Made by a program: the position numbers and the translations under genes | Assembly: GCF_000266905.1 (NCBI RefSeq) | Contig: NC_018023.1 | Span: forward strand, 79,624 to 143,623 | Length of the DNA stretch: 64,000 bases | From: Mycolicibacterium chubuense NBB4 | GTDB taxonomy: Bacteria; Actinomycetota; Actinomycetes; Mycobacteriales; Mycobacteriaceae | Reading direction: 5' to 3' | Shown here: positions 16,982-25,800 of the stretch, one piece after another | Layout: each line of letters starts with the position of its first letter | Numbering within the stretch: the first letter of the stretch is position 1 | Notes under the pieces: model-generated | What the model saw: the letters and a program-made list of their open reading frames with translations, nothing else | What the model was told of the DNA's origin: nothing | The model's database searches: none

Positions 16982-18789
16982 TGCCCGCCCTCACTACTGT
17001 TGAAGCCCGACGCCAGCCGGGCGGTGATTTCTAGATAGCGGCGACGGGTCTGGGGGCGCAGCTCGTTGATGTCAATCACCCCGGCCGAGGCGATGTGCGC
17101 ATCGAAGGGCACCACGAAGACACGCTGCGGACTGACCCAGCGGGAAAACTTTTCCACCAGCGAGTCCACCAGCTTGCGGTGGGCACTGCCCTTCTGGCCT
17201 CGCACGTCATTGATGACGACCGCTGTGCGCTGCAGCAACCGGTGATAGCCGGCCTCATACGCCCAGTCCATCAGCTCGGCAGCGCCCTTTGCGCCGTCCG
17301 GTGCCGTCGAAGCCACCATGATCAGTGCATCGGCGCGGCTCATCAGACCCGGTATCACCGGGTGATCAACGTCGGTACCGGAGTCGCTGATCAGCACGCT
17401 GTAGAAGCGTTCCAACACGGTGTGGGTATCTGCGTAGATCTTGGCCGTCAGAGGCTGACGATCGGCTTGGTACCGATTGCCCAACACATCAAGGCCAGCC
17501 GCCTCGTTCATGCCAACATGAGAGCGAATATCGCTGTAGCCGTGAAGATTTCGGTCTGAGAGTACGTCCTTGTAGGAGTTTGTTGCTTTCGGGTCGATTC
17601 GGTCGGCAAGGTTGGAAGCGCGATCGGGGTTGGCGTCGATCGCGATGACTTTATCTTTGCGCAGCGCAGCGAACGTCGACCCGATCGCCGCTGTCGTCGT
17701 CGTCTTGCCGACACCCCCCTTGCCGCCCAACACCACGATCGAGTAGGTGCCGCGCAAATGGCCGGCCACCGTCGCGTTGAGGTTACGCATCAGCTGTTCA
17801 TCCGGCGATTCACCGGTGTTGATGAGTTTGACGCTGCCGACGTAGAGCCACTTGCGCCATCCGCGTGACGAAGGAATCTTGCGAGGGGCGACGAGCTCTG
17901 AGGCCGAGATCTGCTCACTACGAAGCTCGGACCCGCCAAAGCCCGCACCCTGGGACCAGTCCCACTCTGGCGGCCGCGGCCCGTTCGGGCCGACACCTTG
18001 CTCTCCTGTCGATGCCCCGGCCTCGCGCGCCGGCCAGCCCGGCGGGGGCACGTTCGTGCGCTGTTCTGGCCCGGACTGCGGTGCGCCCAGGCGCGGCGGC
18101 CACCCACCAGAAGGCGGCGATGAATTTGGGCTCAGCGCGGTGCGCAGGGCGTCCCGAGAGAGGAACTGAGTGCGCTCCTCGGGTGCAACCGGGCGAGGGC
18201 CGAGGCCGGGGGCGGCAGCGTCCTGCTGAGCCGGTCCCTGGCCACGAGGGGCGCGCTGCCCCGCGGGCGGCTGCTGCCACGCCGCCGGAGGCGGCGCTGG
18301 GGCATGGCGTTGCGCATCAGCAGGCCCCTCACTGGTAAAAGATGCAGGCGAGGGTGGCAGCTGGGCCGTCACCTCGTCGGTGGGCGGCGGGAAGCCCTGC
18401 AGTGGGCTGTTCGCGGGGTCCTGGAATGGCCCCTCCAGTTTTTGCGGTTCGACCTGCGGAGCCGTTGGCGTCGGGCTGGATTGTGGTGACCCGGCATCGC
18501 TGGGCGGCGTGGTCGCCGTCCACGGCGGCACGCTGTGGCCTGTCGTGTGCGAGGTTGGGCCCCAGCCGCCAGCGCCTTCACTGGCGGGCGGGTCGAGGGG
18601 GTGTTTGCCGCTGGCCGGATCATCCTCGTCTGGGCCTGCAGCAAATCGCTGCGGCGGGAGAGGTGCCGCTGGCGCGCCGGAATCGCCTGGGCCGTCAGTG
18701 TTTGGCCCACCCGCTGGTGGGTCGTCACCTTCGTCGCGCCCTGCGTTACTCAGCGCATCGAAGAACTGTTGATCTCTGGACTCAGTCAT
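16978..18789 (-). CDS. espI: EspI-like ESX-associated ParA/MinD-type ATPase
   Basis: 603 residues. The first ~320 are Pro/Gly/Ala-rich and disordered; the C-terminal part is a MinD/ParA-type ATPase with the deviant Walker A KGGVGKTT (about 365-372), a switch-like ISDSGTD motif and a VVINDV strand. This fusion and its position between espG and eccD match EspI, which in ESX-1 modulates secretion in response to energy state. It should not be confused with the plasmid-partition ParA at 43526. Confidence 0.88.
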   Translation of the reverse strand: MTESRDQQFFDALSNAGRDEGDDPPAGGPNTDGPGDSGAPAAPLPPQRFAAGPDEDDPASGKHPLDPPASEGAGGWGPTSHTTGHSVPPWTATTPPSDAGSPQSSPTPTAPQVEPQKLEGPFQDPANSPLQGFPPPTDEVTAQLPPSPASFTSEGPADAQRHAPAPPPAAWQQPPAGQRAPRGQGPAQQDAAAPGLGPRPVAPEERTQFLSRDALRTALSPNSSPPSGGWPPRLGAPQSGPEQRTNVPPPGWPAREAGASTGEQGVGPNGPRPPEWDWSQGAGFGGSELRSEQISASELVAPRKIPSSRGWRKWLYVGSVKLINTGESPDEQLMRNLNATVAGHLRGTYSIVVLGGKGGVGKTTTTAAIGSTFAALRKDKVIAIDANPDRASNLADRIDPKATNSYKDVLSDRNLHGYSDIRSHVGMNEAAGLDVLGNRYQADRQPLTAKIYADTHTVLERFYSVLISDSGTDVDHPVIPGLMSRADALIMVASTAPDGAKGAAELMDWAYEAGYHRLLQRTAVVINDVRGQKGSAHRKLVDSLVEKFSRWVSPQRVFVVPFDAHIASAGVIDINELRPQTRRRYLEITARLASGFNSSEGGQ

Positions 18790-18912
18790 CTAGCCCCGCC
18801 CTTCTGCCGAATCTTCACCGGGGAGCTCGTGCAGGCTCCTCGAATCGGTGAATATCACCGTCGCAGAAAGACTACCAACCTCATATTTCAGGCGTCCACG
18901 ACGTTAAGCACA
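18790..18912. other. Gap between espG and espI with a small stem-loop
   Basis: 123 bases between two co-directional ESX genes that otherwise overlap or abut. It contains CGGTGA-ATA-TCACCG (around 18846-18860), a perfect 6-bp stem. It could attenuate read-through or mark an mRNA processing site, giving higher dosage of the substrate genes upstream than of the core genes downstream. No promoter is obvious. Confidence 0.35.
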
Positions 18913-19869
18913 TTAGCGTGACTGAAATGCTTGAATTCGTTGGTGGCGTTCCCAACCGGTACCGCTAGGTAGGTCCTGCAGGACATCGCTGACCGCCCGA
19001 CTCACGCGGGTGGTGGTGCCGGGGAACAGCATCGTCCAACGTTGCTGGTCGTCGGTGGTGTTGGAGGAGATCACCACCCGGCCCATCAGCGAGTCCACGA
19101 CCATCGCACCGGACGCGGCAAACTCGGGCCCGTCCACTGAATACTGTGTTGCGCCGATGGCCGCCCGAACAGCTCCGGTATCGGAGACGGCCACGATGAC
19201 GCGGGCCTGGCGTGCGGTGAGCCCCAGTTTGAGCAGCTCTCCGATCACGTCGTAGCCCTGAGGGTCGCGCTGCCAACTGTTGAGCACCGCTTCCAGACGT
19301 TCCGCCTGCATGCTGATGCCCTCGAAGTCGGCGGGAACTTCGTCTCCGAGCAGGTCATTGACCGCTTGAAAGACTGTCGTATCGCCTGCTAGTGGGCTGA
19401 GTGTCACTTCGTCGAGTGGATCGTCACCGATTCGCCACACACGCGCTGCGACAACCCATTTGCCGTCTCGGCGGCACAGAACCGCCGTGCGTTCGGCTGA
19501 TTGGTGCGCGCGCCATGCGCGTAGCGCTGCGGCGGCGCCACGCGGGTCTCTCAGGGGATCCGCCGGCGGCTTGAAGATTTCGGGAGGCCCGCAGAGACGC
19601 TCGGAGCGCTCGCCGGGGCGCACGACCCGGATCGACACCTCAATATCGCAGCGGCCCACGGTCAGCAGCCAGTCCAGGACGTCGGAGTCGAGTGTGCGCC
19701 CCTGGCACACTCCGGCTTCCTCGAGGACCTGCAAACCCGGATGGGAAGCCAGCATCGCTTCGGTGTCACCGACCGGCCGCACCCGCAGCGCGGCGGGAAG
19801 TCGGGTGATGCCGGAGAGCGCAGCTATCAGCCACATTCCTTCCGACGTGGTTGACAGCTGCGCTCCCAT
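18913..19869 (-). CDS. espG: EspG-family ESX chaperone
   Basis: 318 residues. The pattern of the EspG fold is visible: an N-terminal strand region with LAALxGITRLP-type packing, the long acidic middle, and C-terminal helices ending with VSRAVSDVLQDLPSG. EspG proteins bind the tip of PE-PPE heterodimers and deliver them to their cognate ESX system. The gene is directly downstream of the PE, PPE and Esx genes, the usual place. Confidence 0.88.
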   Translation of the reverse strand: MGAQLSTTSEGMWLIAALSGITRLPAALRVRPVGDTEAMLASHPGLQVLEEAGVCQGRTLDSDVLDWLLTVGRCDIEVSIRVVRPGERSERLCGPPEIFKPPADPLRDPRGAAAALRAWRAHQSAERTAVLCRRDGKWVVAARVWRIGDDPLDEVTLSPLAGDTTVFQAVNDLLGDEVPADFEGISMQAERLEAVLNSWQRDPQGYDVIGELLKLGLTARQARVIVAVSDTGAVRAAIGATQYSVDGPEFAASGAMVVDSLMGRVVISSNTTDDQQRWTMLFPGTTTRVSRAVSDVLQDLPSGTGWERHQRIQAFQSR

Positions 19870-19884
19870 TGGCTGAGCCCTACC

Positions 19885-20178
19885 TCAGAGCCCGACGAAA
19901 CGGGCCGCGTTGGCCGCGTCGCCGGTATCGGTGTTCTGGACTGCGCCGCCCTGGGCGTGGCCGTGACGGGAGATGGTCGCAAAGACCTCCTCATAGGACT
20001 GGGCGATCGCGCGCTGAGCCTCGGAGTAGGCGTTGGCGCCCTTGTCGGTCCAGAAGTCCTGAGTCTGGGCGAGCACGCTCAGCGCCTGATCTTTCAGGCC
20101 GGTCAGATGGGTGACCAAGCCGGCCTGAGCGGCCACGTGATCCATGATCTTGGCCTGGTCGTAACGCATACCTTCCAT
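19885..20178 (-). CDS. WXG100-family protein (EsxA-like)
   Basis: 97 residues forming a helix-turn-helix hairpin. The turn reads W-T-D-K-G-A-N-A-Y (Trp43), aligning with the W-G-G-S-G-S-E-A-Y turn of EsxA, but the Gly of W-x-G is Asp here. The C-terminal part is flexible, as in EsxA. It is encoded right after its putative partner (20219-20521) and before espG. A second possible start three codons downstream (20169) would remove M-E-G. Confidence 0.82.
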   Translation of the reverse strand: MEGMRYDQAKIMDHVAAQAGLVTHLTGLKDQALSVLAQTQDFWTDKGANAYSEAQRAIAQSYEEVFATISRHGHAQGGAVQNTDTGDAANAARFVGL

Positions 20179-20218
20179 GATGTGTCCTCTTTCTTGAAAG
20201 TTGTTTATGGGCAGTGAA

Positions 20219-20521
20219 TTACGACTGGGTGGAGATGGCGGCCAGGTGTGCCTGGTTCTCGGCCTCCACGCGGTCGTACTCGTTGGCGCCGATCTGCATG
20301 GCCTGGATCAGCTGGTCGAACCGTGACGACACGTGGCGACCGGTCGTGGCGATGTCGTTGGTGCTCTTCAGCGATGCGCCGGCGGCCAGTCCGACGAACG
20401 CCCCTCCACCGAGGTCCTCGTTCATCGAGACGTAGCGACCCAGCGCGTTGAGGGTCTGGTTCTTGATCTCATCGAGTTGGCTTGCGGCGCTACGCAACTT
20501 GGTTGAATCAGTCTGAAACAT
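20219..20521 (-). CDS. WXG100-like protein (EsxB/CFP-10-like)
   Basis: 100 residues from ATG 20521, preceded by the ribosome-binding site GAAAGGG. A helical hairpin whose turn is L-G-G-G instead of W-x-G, so the Trp is missing. The C-terminus carries Y-D-R-V-E-A-E-N, a YxxxE version of the type VII export signal, which in EsxB-type partners docks on EccC. Together with the next gene it should form the EsxA-EsxB-like heterodimer secreted by this ESX system. Confidence 0.82.
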   Translation of the reverse strand: MFQTDSTKLRSAASQLDEIKNQTLNALGRYVSMNEDLGGGAFVGLAAGASLKSTNDIATTGRHVSSRFDQLIQAMQIGANEYDRVEAENQAHLAAISTQS

Positions 20522-20602
20522 GCTCGTTCCCTTTCGTTTCCCCACGGGGATGTCTGATTGTGTTTGAAGTCATTTCGTGTGTGTCGGTTGCTTCCGAGCC
20601 GA

Positions 20603-21976
20603 TCAACCTCCCCCGCCTGTGTAGATCACACCATCGGCGGTCAGGATGGGGATTGCGTCGGCGTCGTCGAGAACCACCGACAGGGAGGTGTCGTCCTGGC
20701 CGCGGGCCGAGCCCTGATCGCGCTGACCAGCCTGGGCGGCCCCCATCGGCATCATGCCGGGCATTCCCGATCCCCCGGGCGCACCTGTACCGGTGCCCGT
20801 ACCGGCGCGGGCTGCCGCAGCCGGCTTGTTGCCCTGACCCGCTGCGCTGGAGCCATCGACGGCAGCCGGTCCCCACCACGTCGAAGGCATGCCGATCGGG
20901 CCACTGCCGCCCACGCCCAGGCCGGCAGGCTTGGTCAGGGCGGCCGTCACGGGGCCACCGCCGGAACCAAAGCTGCCGCTGACGCCGTTCATCGACGCCG
21001 CCAGGCCGGCGCCGGGTGCGTTAGCCGACAAGCCCCCGAAGGGCCCGCCCCCCATGCCGCCCATCGAACCCATCATCCCGCCGAGCTGCCCACCGATCTG
21101 CTGGGGCATCTGCGCAAGCTGGGACAGCGGCTGGGTCATTCCCTGCAGCGCCTGGGGCGCGGCGCTGGCCACCCCCATCATCTGCTGGCTAGCGCCCATC
21201 AGATCAGTGTTTCCGGCCTGCGCTGGCTGGGGACTGCCCGTCGCGGTCTCACCAGATTGGGCGCCCGACTGCCCACTGGCCGCGCTAGTGGCCGCCGACA
21301 ACGCTGCCGGCGCGGCGGAGGACACCGCTTGGCCAGCGGCCTGCAATGGCTCACCGAGCCCCTGCAGACCGGCCTGGACCCCGCTCTGTACGCCTTGGGC
21401 GGCCATGCTGGCCGCGCCCGCTGCCAAGCCTGCCGCATCCCCACCGGTCACCATCGGTGGGCGCAGGGGCACACTAAGCCCTGACGCGATCCCTGCTGCC
21501 GCCGTCGCATAGCCGGTCATGGCGGTGGCATTCTGCGACCAGAACTCGCCGTACTCGGCATCAGTTTCGGCGATGGGAATGGTGTTGAAACCCATGAAGT
21601 TGGTGGACTGCAGCACCGCTTCGCGCACCCGGTTGGCCACGCAGACGGGGTATGGAATCGTCGCTGCTACGGCGGTGGAGTGCGCGGCGGCCGCCTCGCT
21701 GATCAACACGCCCGCCTTTTCCGCGTGTGCTGCCGCCTCCAGCTGCCACTCCGACTTCGGCACGGCCGCGGCCATCATGGAGGTCCCGCCCTGACCCCAC
21801 CAACTGCCTGCGGCTGTCGTCGCGGCGGTGGTCATCATCTGCGCGCCCTGCTCCATATGGGTGATTCCGGCGGTCTGGTACGCGGCCAGCACCGACGCCA
21901 TGGCCGCCGCACCAGGGCCCGTCGTGAGCCGGATGGCGTTCGTCTCAGGGGTAATGCCCCAATACTGGACAGGCAT
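20603..21976 (-). CDS. PPE-family protein
   Basis: 457 residues. The N-terminal ~180 residues are a PPE domain: YWGITPETNAIRL corresponds to the Pro-Pro-Glu entry (here T-P-E), SWWGQGG is the WxG-like turn, and AEYGEFWSQNATAMTGYATAA is the conserved late helix. A Gly/Ala/Pro/Gln-rich tail follows. The start lies 4 bases after the PE stop, so PE and PPE are translated together and should form the usual heterodimer recognised by EspG. Confidence 0.9.
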   Translation of the reverse strand: MPVQYWGITPETNAIRLTTGPGAAAMASVLAAYQTAGITHMEQGAQMMTTAATTAAGSWWGQGGTSMMAAAVPKSEWQLEAAAHAEKAGVLISEAAAAHSTAVAATIPYPVCVANRVREAVLQSTNFMGFNTIPIAETDAEYGEFWSQNATAMTGYATAAAGIASGLSVPLRPPMVTGGDAAGLAAGAASMAAQGVQSGVQAGLQGLGEPLQAAGQAVSSAAPAALSAATSAASGQSGAQSGETATGSPQPAQAGNTDLMGASQQMMGVASAAPQALQGMTQPLSQLAQMPQQIGGQLGGMMGSMGGMGGGPFGGLSANAPGAGLAASMNGVSGSFGSGGGPVTAALTKPAGLGVGGSGPIGMPSTWWGPAAVDGSSAAGQGNKPAAAARAGTGTGTGAPGGSGMPGMMPMGAAQAGQRDQGSARGQDDTSLSVVLDDADAIPILTADGVIYTGGGG

Positions 21977-21980
21977 GCGC

Positions 21981-22280
21981 TCAGAGCAGCAGCGAGGCTT
22001 CGTTGACTGCCTCGGTCGCGACAGACATCACCCCGGAGAGCCCGACGTTGGCAGCGAACATTCCACGATCGGCGACGTTGGCTCCGGTCTCGGCGAGGAA
22101 CTGGGCGTTGTGCGCCTGGATCGCCGTCGCCAACAGGGTCGAGACCTCCTCGCTCCCCATGGGAACCACCGCGGCCATGGCCGGTGCGGAACCGGCCAGT
22201 ACGCCGGCGGTTGTCGCGGTGCCGGTCGCCTCAGCTACGGATTGAGCAGCAACGCCCACCGGGTCAACAAAAAAGGTCAC
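21981..22280 (-). CDS. PE-family protein
   Basis: 99 residues, the normal size of a PE domain. Two long Ala-rich helices with the VP-MGSEEVS-type turn and NAQFL segment are characteristic. The name-giving Pro-Glu is Pro-Val here (VDPVG), and the usual YxxxD/E export motif after the second helix is not obvious. It is the first gene after the regulator and operator at 22394-22430 and probably begins the substrate transcript. The start is GTG or ATG near 22280 with GGGGAGG upstream. Confidence 0.85.
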   Translation of the reverse strand: MTFFVDPVGVAAQSVAEATGTATTAGVLAGSAPAMAAVVPMGSEEVSTLLATAIQAHNAQFLAETGANVADRGMFAANVGLSGVMSVATEAVNEASLLL

Positions 22281-22393
22281 GAGGAGCCTCCCCTTAGATG
22301 CTTGGTGCCTGATGGATCGATGCTAGAGCGGTTCGGCTAGGCCTGCCACCAGCGCAGGCACATTCACCGCATATTCGCCGGACGTCCGCGCCG

Positions 22394-22430
22394 AGCTGAG
22401 ACATTTCGCCACACCTCAATTGTCTCAGCT
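22394..22430. promoter_or_regulatory. 10-bp inverted repeat, probable operator upstream of PE/PPE genes
   Basis: AGCTGAGACA (22394-22403) and TGTCTCAGCT (22421-22430) are a perfect 10-bp inverted repeat with a 17-base spacer. It lies in the only sizeable gap (170 bases) of the second half of the ESX locus, between the XRE regulator gene and the PE gene. The likely ligand is the XRE protein encoded next to it, binding two half-sites or looping. A promoter for the PE to eccE transcript should lie between here and 22290. Confidence 0.6.
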
Positions 22431-22450
22431 ACCCCAGGCCGGTCTGAACA

Positions 22451-22867
22451 CTAATTCGCGCGGGAGCGCGCCGCGAGCTGTGCTGCGGATTCCGCAACAT
22501 CACAGATGACCTGCAGTCGCTTGCTCAGGACGGTGGCGGCGACCAATCCCGCCCGGGCTTCTTGAGCGATCTGCATGAGCTGCTCCACCAGCACTTCTGT
22601 GGTCGCGCTGAGCGGGTAGTCGGCATCGTCTCGCAAAGTGGCCTCCGCCCCCGCGAGCACGAGTTCGAAGCTGCCAGGGGTCCATCCCAAGGCAGCTTCG
22701 ATACGCGCCCGGGTGACGTCGCGCGCGGGAATCTTGCCGCGGTTGATCAAATCGGTGATCGTGGAGCGGCCCACCCGGGCCAGCTTGGCCAGGTCGATCT
22801 TCGACAGACCTAAGTCCAGCCTGGCCCCATCGACGGCTGCACCGAGTCGATTTCCCAGCTCACTCAA
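22451..22867 (-). CDS. XRE-family regulator within the ESX locus
   Basis: 138 residues. The N-terminal helix-turn-helix (LSKIDLAKLARVGRSTITDL, about 21-40) is followed by the ALGWTPGSFELVLAG motif, shared with the regulator at 10136-10510, and a long helical C-terminus that probably dimerises. Its ATG overlaps the 3' end of eccC by 8 bases, so it is made in proportion to EccC. It sits directly upstream of the inverted repeat and the PE gene. Probably a feedback regulator of ESX substrate expression; inferred. Confidence 0.78.
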   Translation of the reverse strand: MSELGNRLGAAVDGARLDLGLSKIDLAKLARVGRSTITDLINRGKIPARDVTRARIEAALGWTPGSFELVLAGAEATLRDDADYPLSATTEVLVEQLMQIAQEARAGLVAATVLSKRLQVICDVAESAAQLAARSRAN

Positions 22868-25800
22868 CTGGCAACACCTTCGCGATCTGGGCGGGAGCTG
22901 ACAACCGATCGGTCACATAGATACCGCGTCCCACTGGCTGTCGGGCTGCTTTCACGCCCCTGATCAGCTCGCCTTCCATGCGTTCGCCGTCCATGACGAC
23001 AAGAGGCGCGGTTTGGGCGATCAGCCGCCCCGCGAGCGGAGACGACATCGCCGGCCCCCACGGAAACCGTCTGCCCACGATCAGGTGCAGGCCGACCTCC
23101 CGGGAACGGTCGATGTACTTGGTCAACCCCTCGACCGCCGGGCCCTTACCGTCGGCACGGAACATGTTCGCGCCGGCACTCCACCCGGCCACGATCTGCT
23201 CGTCGTCGACGACGACAAAGATCTCCGGTCCCGACCACGACCGCTTGGCCTGCGCCAGCTCCTCCTGCCCCGCGCGTCCGCGCGGCATCCGCGGAGCAAG
23301 GACGGTATCGATGTGTCGGGCCATCGCCCGCACGTCATCCTCGTAGTAGGTGTAGCCCTCCGACTCCACACCGTCTTCGCCGATGTAGCGACCGAGGTGG
23401 GGGCCCTGCACGACCTTCACTAGGGAGTTGCCCGGATCGATGACATAAATCTGGGCCTCCTCGGGGCGGTAGCAGCGCATAATCGCCCGGGCGACGGCGG
23501 CCACAGAGTTCGACACCCCACCCTCGGGGTTACCGATAAACATCAGGTGCGGATTGCGTGTGAAGTCGGCTTCTGCCGCCACTAAACCGACCTCGGAAAT
23601 GCCGAACGGTACGACGCCCGGGCGCGAGTCACGGCGGGCGGCGAACACCTCATCAAGGCGCACCGTGCTGGGCAGCACCCTGACCTCGGCGACCTGGTCG
23701 ACGCCGGTGAGGTCGGTGATCATCGCGGCAACCTCGCGCGGTCCGCCGCTGCTGCCGTCCGCTGCGGTCAGGATTGGCAGCGCACTCTGAAAGTGGTAAC
23801 CCGCCATCGACGTGCCGCGACCGCTGATGGTTTCGGTGCGTGTCTCGGCGTTCTCGTCGTCGGGATCGGCAAGCAGCTCGCGCTCGCCGAAGGGAACCTT
23901 CTTGGCGACATCACGATTGTTCTTGGACGGATCGTCTTGACTATCCAGTGCCAGTTCGACATTGAGTGTGAAGGAACTCGACATCCACGACGGGAACCCC
24001 CCGGCGATCCAGCCGGCCGCGGCAAGGATGGTGCGCACGCCGAGGCTGTTGCCGCGCTGCATGACGACACTCAAGTCGGCCAGCATATCGTCTCCGAAGG
24101 TGGTGCGGAACTGCTGCCACCCGTCGATCACCAGGAACACTTCCCCGAAGGGGTCCTGCGGCACCGGGCCGGCCTCACCGCCGAACTTGCGAGCCCGGAA
24201 GCTCTCGATCGTCATCCCGAGGCGGCTAAAGGCATCCTCCCGCTCTTCGACGAGCAACTTCATTTCCGCGATCGTGCGCTGCACTCGCTCGCGGTCTCCG
24301 GCCCGCGCGAACGAACTCACGTGCGGCAGCGACTCGACCTCGTTAAGGCCTGTGCCGCCCATGGCCACCACCACGAACTGAACCCGTCGCGGGTGGTACA
24401 TCATGGCCGCACCCGTGATGATCGTGGCCAGCGCCGTGGTTTTGCCCGAGGTTTGCCTACCGATGACCGCACAGTTGCCCGACGAGAAGTCCAGTGCGTA
24501 CACCCGCTGGGCGTGCTGGAACGGCCGGTCCTCGATCCCAACCGGGAATTGCAGCCCAGCAGTATCGCCGTAATCCTGATACCAGGGCTTACGCCGCAGC
24601 CGACGCACCAGATCCTCGACGGGAACCGGGGCAAGCGGCGGCAACCACATCTGGTGAACCGGCACCCGGGTCTGCTCACGCAACGACGTGATCGATGCCT
24701 CCAGCTCCCGGATCGGCTGTCCGTCCGGCCCAAGCACCGTGTCAGCACTCTGTACCGGGGTGGCGGCCGGACGCGGCGCAGAGGCGATCTCGGCCATGGG
24801 GGCTGCAGTGAAAACCTCCGGTGCCATGTAACCGGCCTGCGTGCGCACCGCCTCGGCGATCACTCGCCGCGGCGGGTGATACACCTTGCGGGCGAACGCC
24901 GATTGGAAACGCACCAGCCGGTCGCGGCCCTGCACGCGCAACAAACCAGCGCCAGCAGGCTTTTCGGGTAGATGCTTAGCTTCGTCGGTACCGATGATGG
25001 CCATCGACTCCCCCGCATCCAGCGTGCGCAAGCCCACCCGGATCGGGATATTGGCCATGATTCCCGATTGCATCTCATGCCCCAGGCGCTGGGACCCCAA
25101 AATCATCTTCACGTTCAGGGCCCGGCCCTGGCGTCCGATCTCGTCGATGATCTTCTTCGACTCGGGAGCGTCGATGAACATCTGGGTGAACTCGTCGATG
25201 ACGATGATGAGTGCCGGTAGCGGCTCTAGCCGCTGCCCCAGGTGAATCCGGCGGTACTCGTACTCAGCGACCTCGCTGATACCAGCGCGGTCGAGCAAGG
25301 ACTTGCGGCGCTCGAGCTCCCCGTTGATCACATCACCCATACGCTCAATCCACAACGAGTCGTCTCTCAAGTTGCCCATGGCTGCAACGACATTGGGAAG
25401 ACCCGCCACCATGTTCGCCGTCGTTTTGCCCTTGAAGTCGAAGAACGCGAACACCAACGTCTCCGGAGAGTGAGTCAGCGCCGCGGACAAGATCAACGTC
25501 GTCAAAAAAGACGACTTGCCTGAACCGGTAGTGCCGGCAATCACCATATGGTGGCCCATGCCGCCCTCATGGGTCTCTTTAAAGTCGATGTAGACCGGGC
25601 CGCCTGTCGGGTCGACACCAATCGGGAACTGCAGCCAGTTGGCTCCCCATGAATTGTTCTCGAAGGGAGGCCCGGACAGCGTTGGGGCCCAAAGTTTTTC
25701 CACATCCAGATTTCCAGGATCCTCGATACCGAGGATCTTATAAAGATCGGCCTCGACGGAGCTGTCGTCGATAATGCTGCGCGAACGTTCGCCCTCCACA

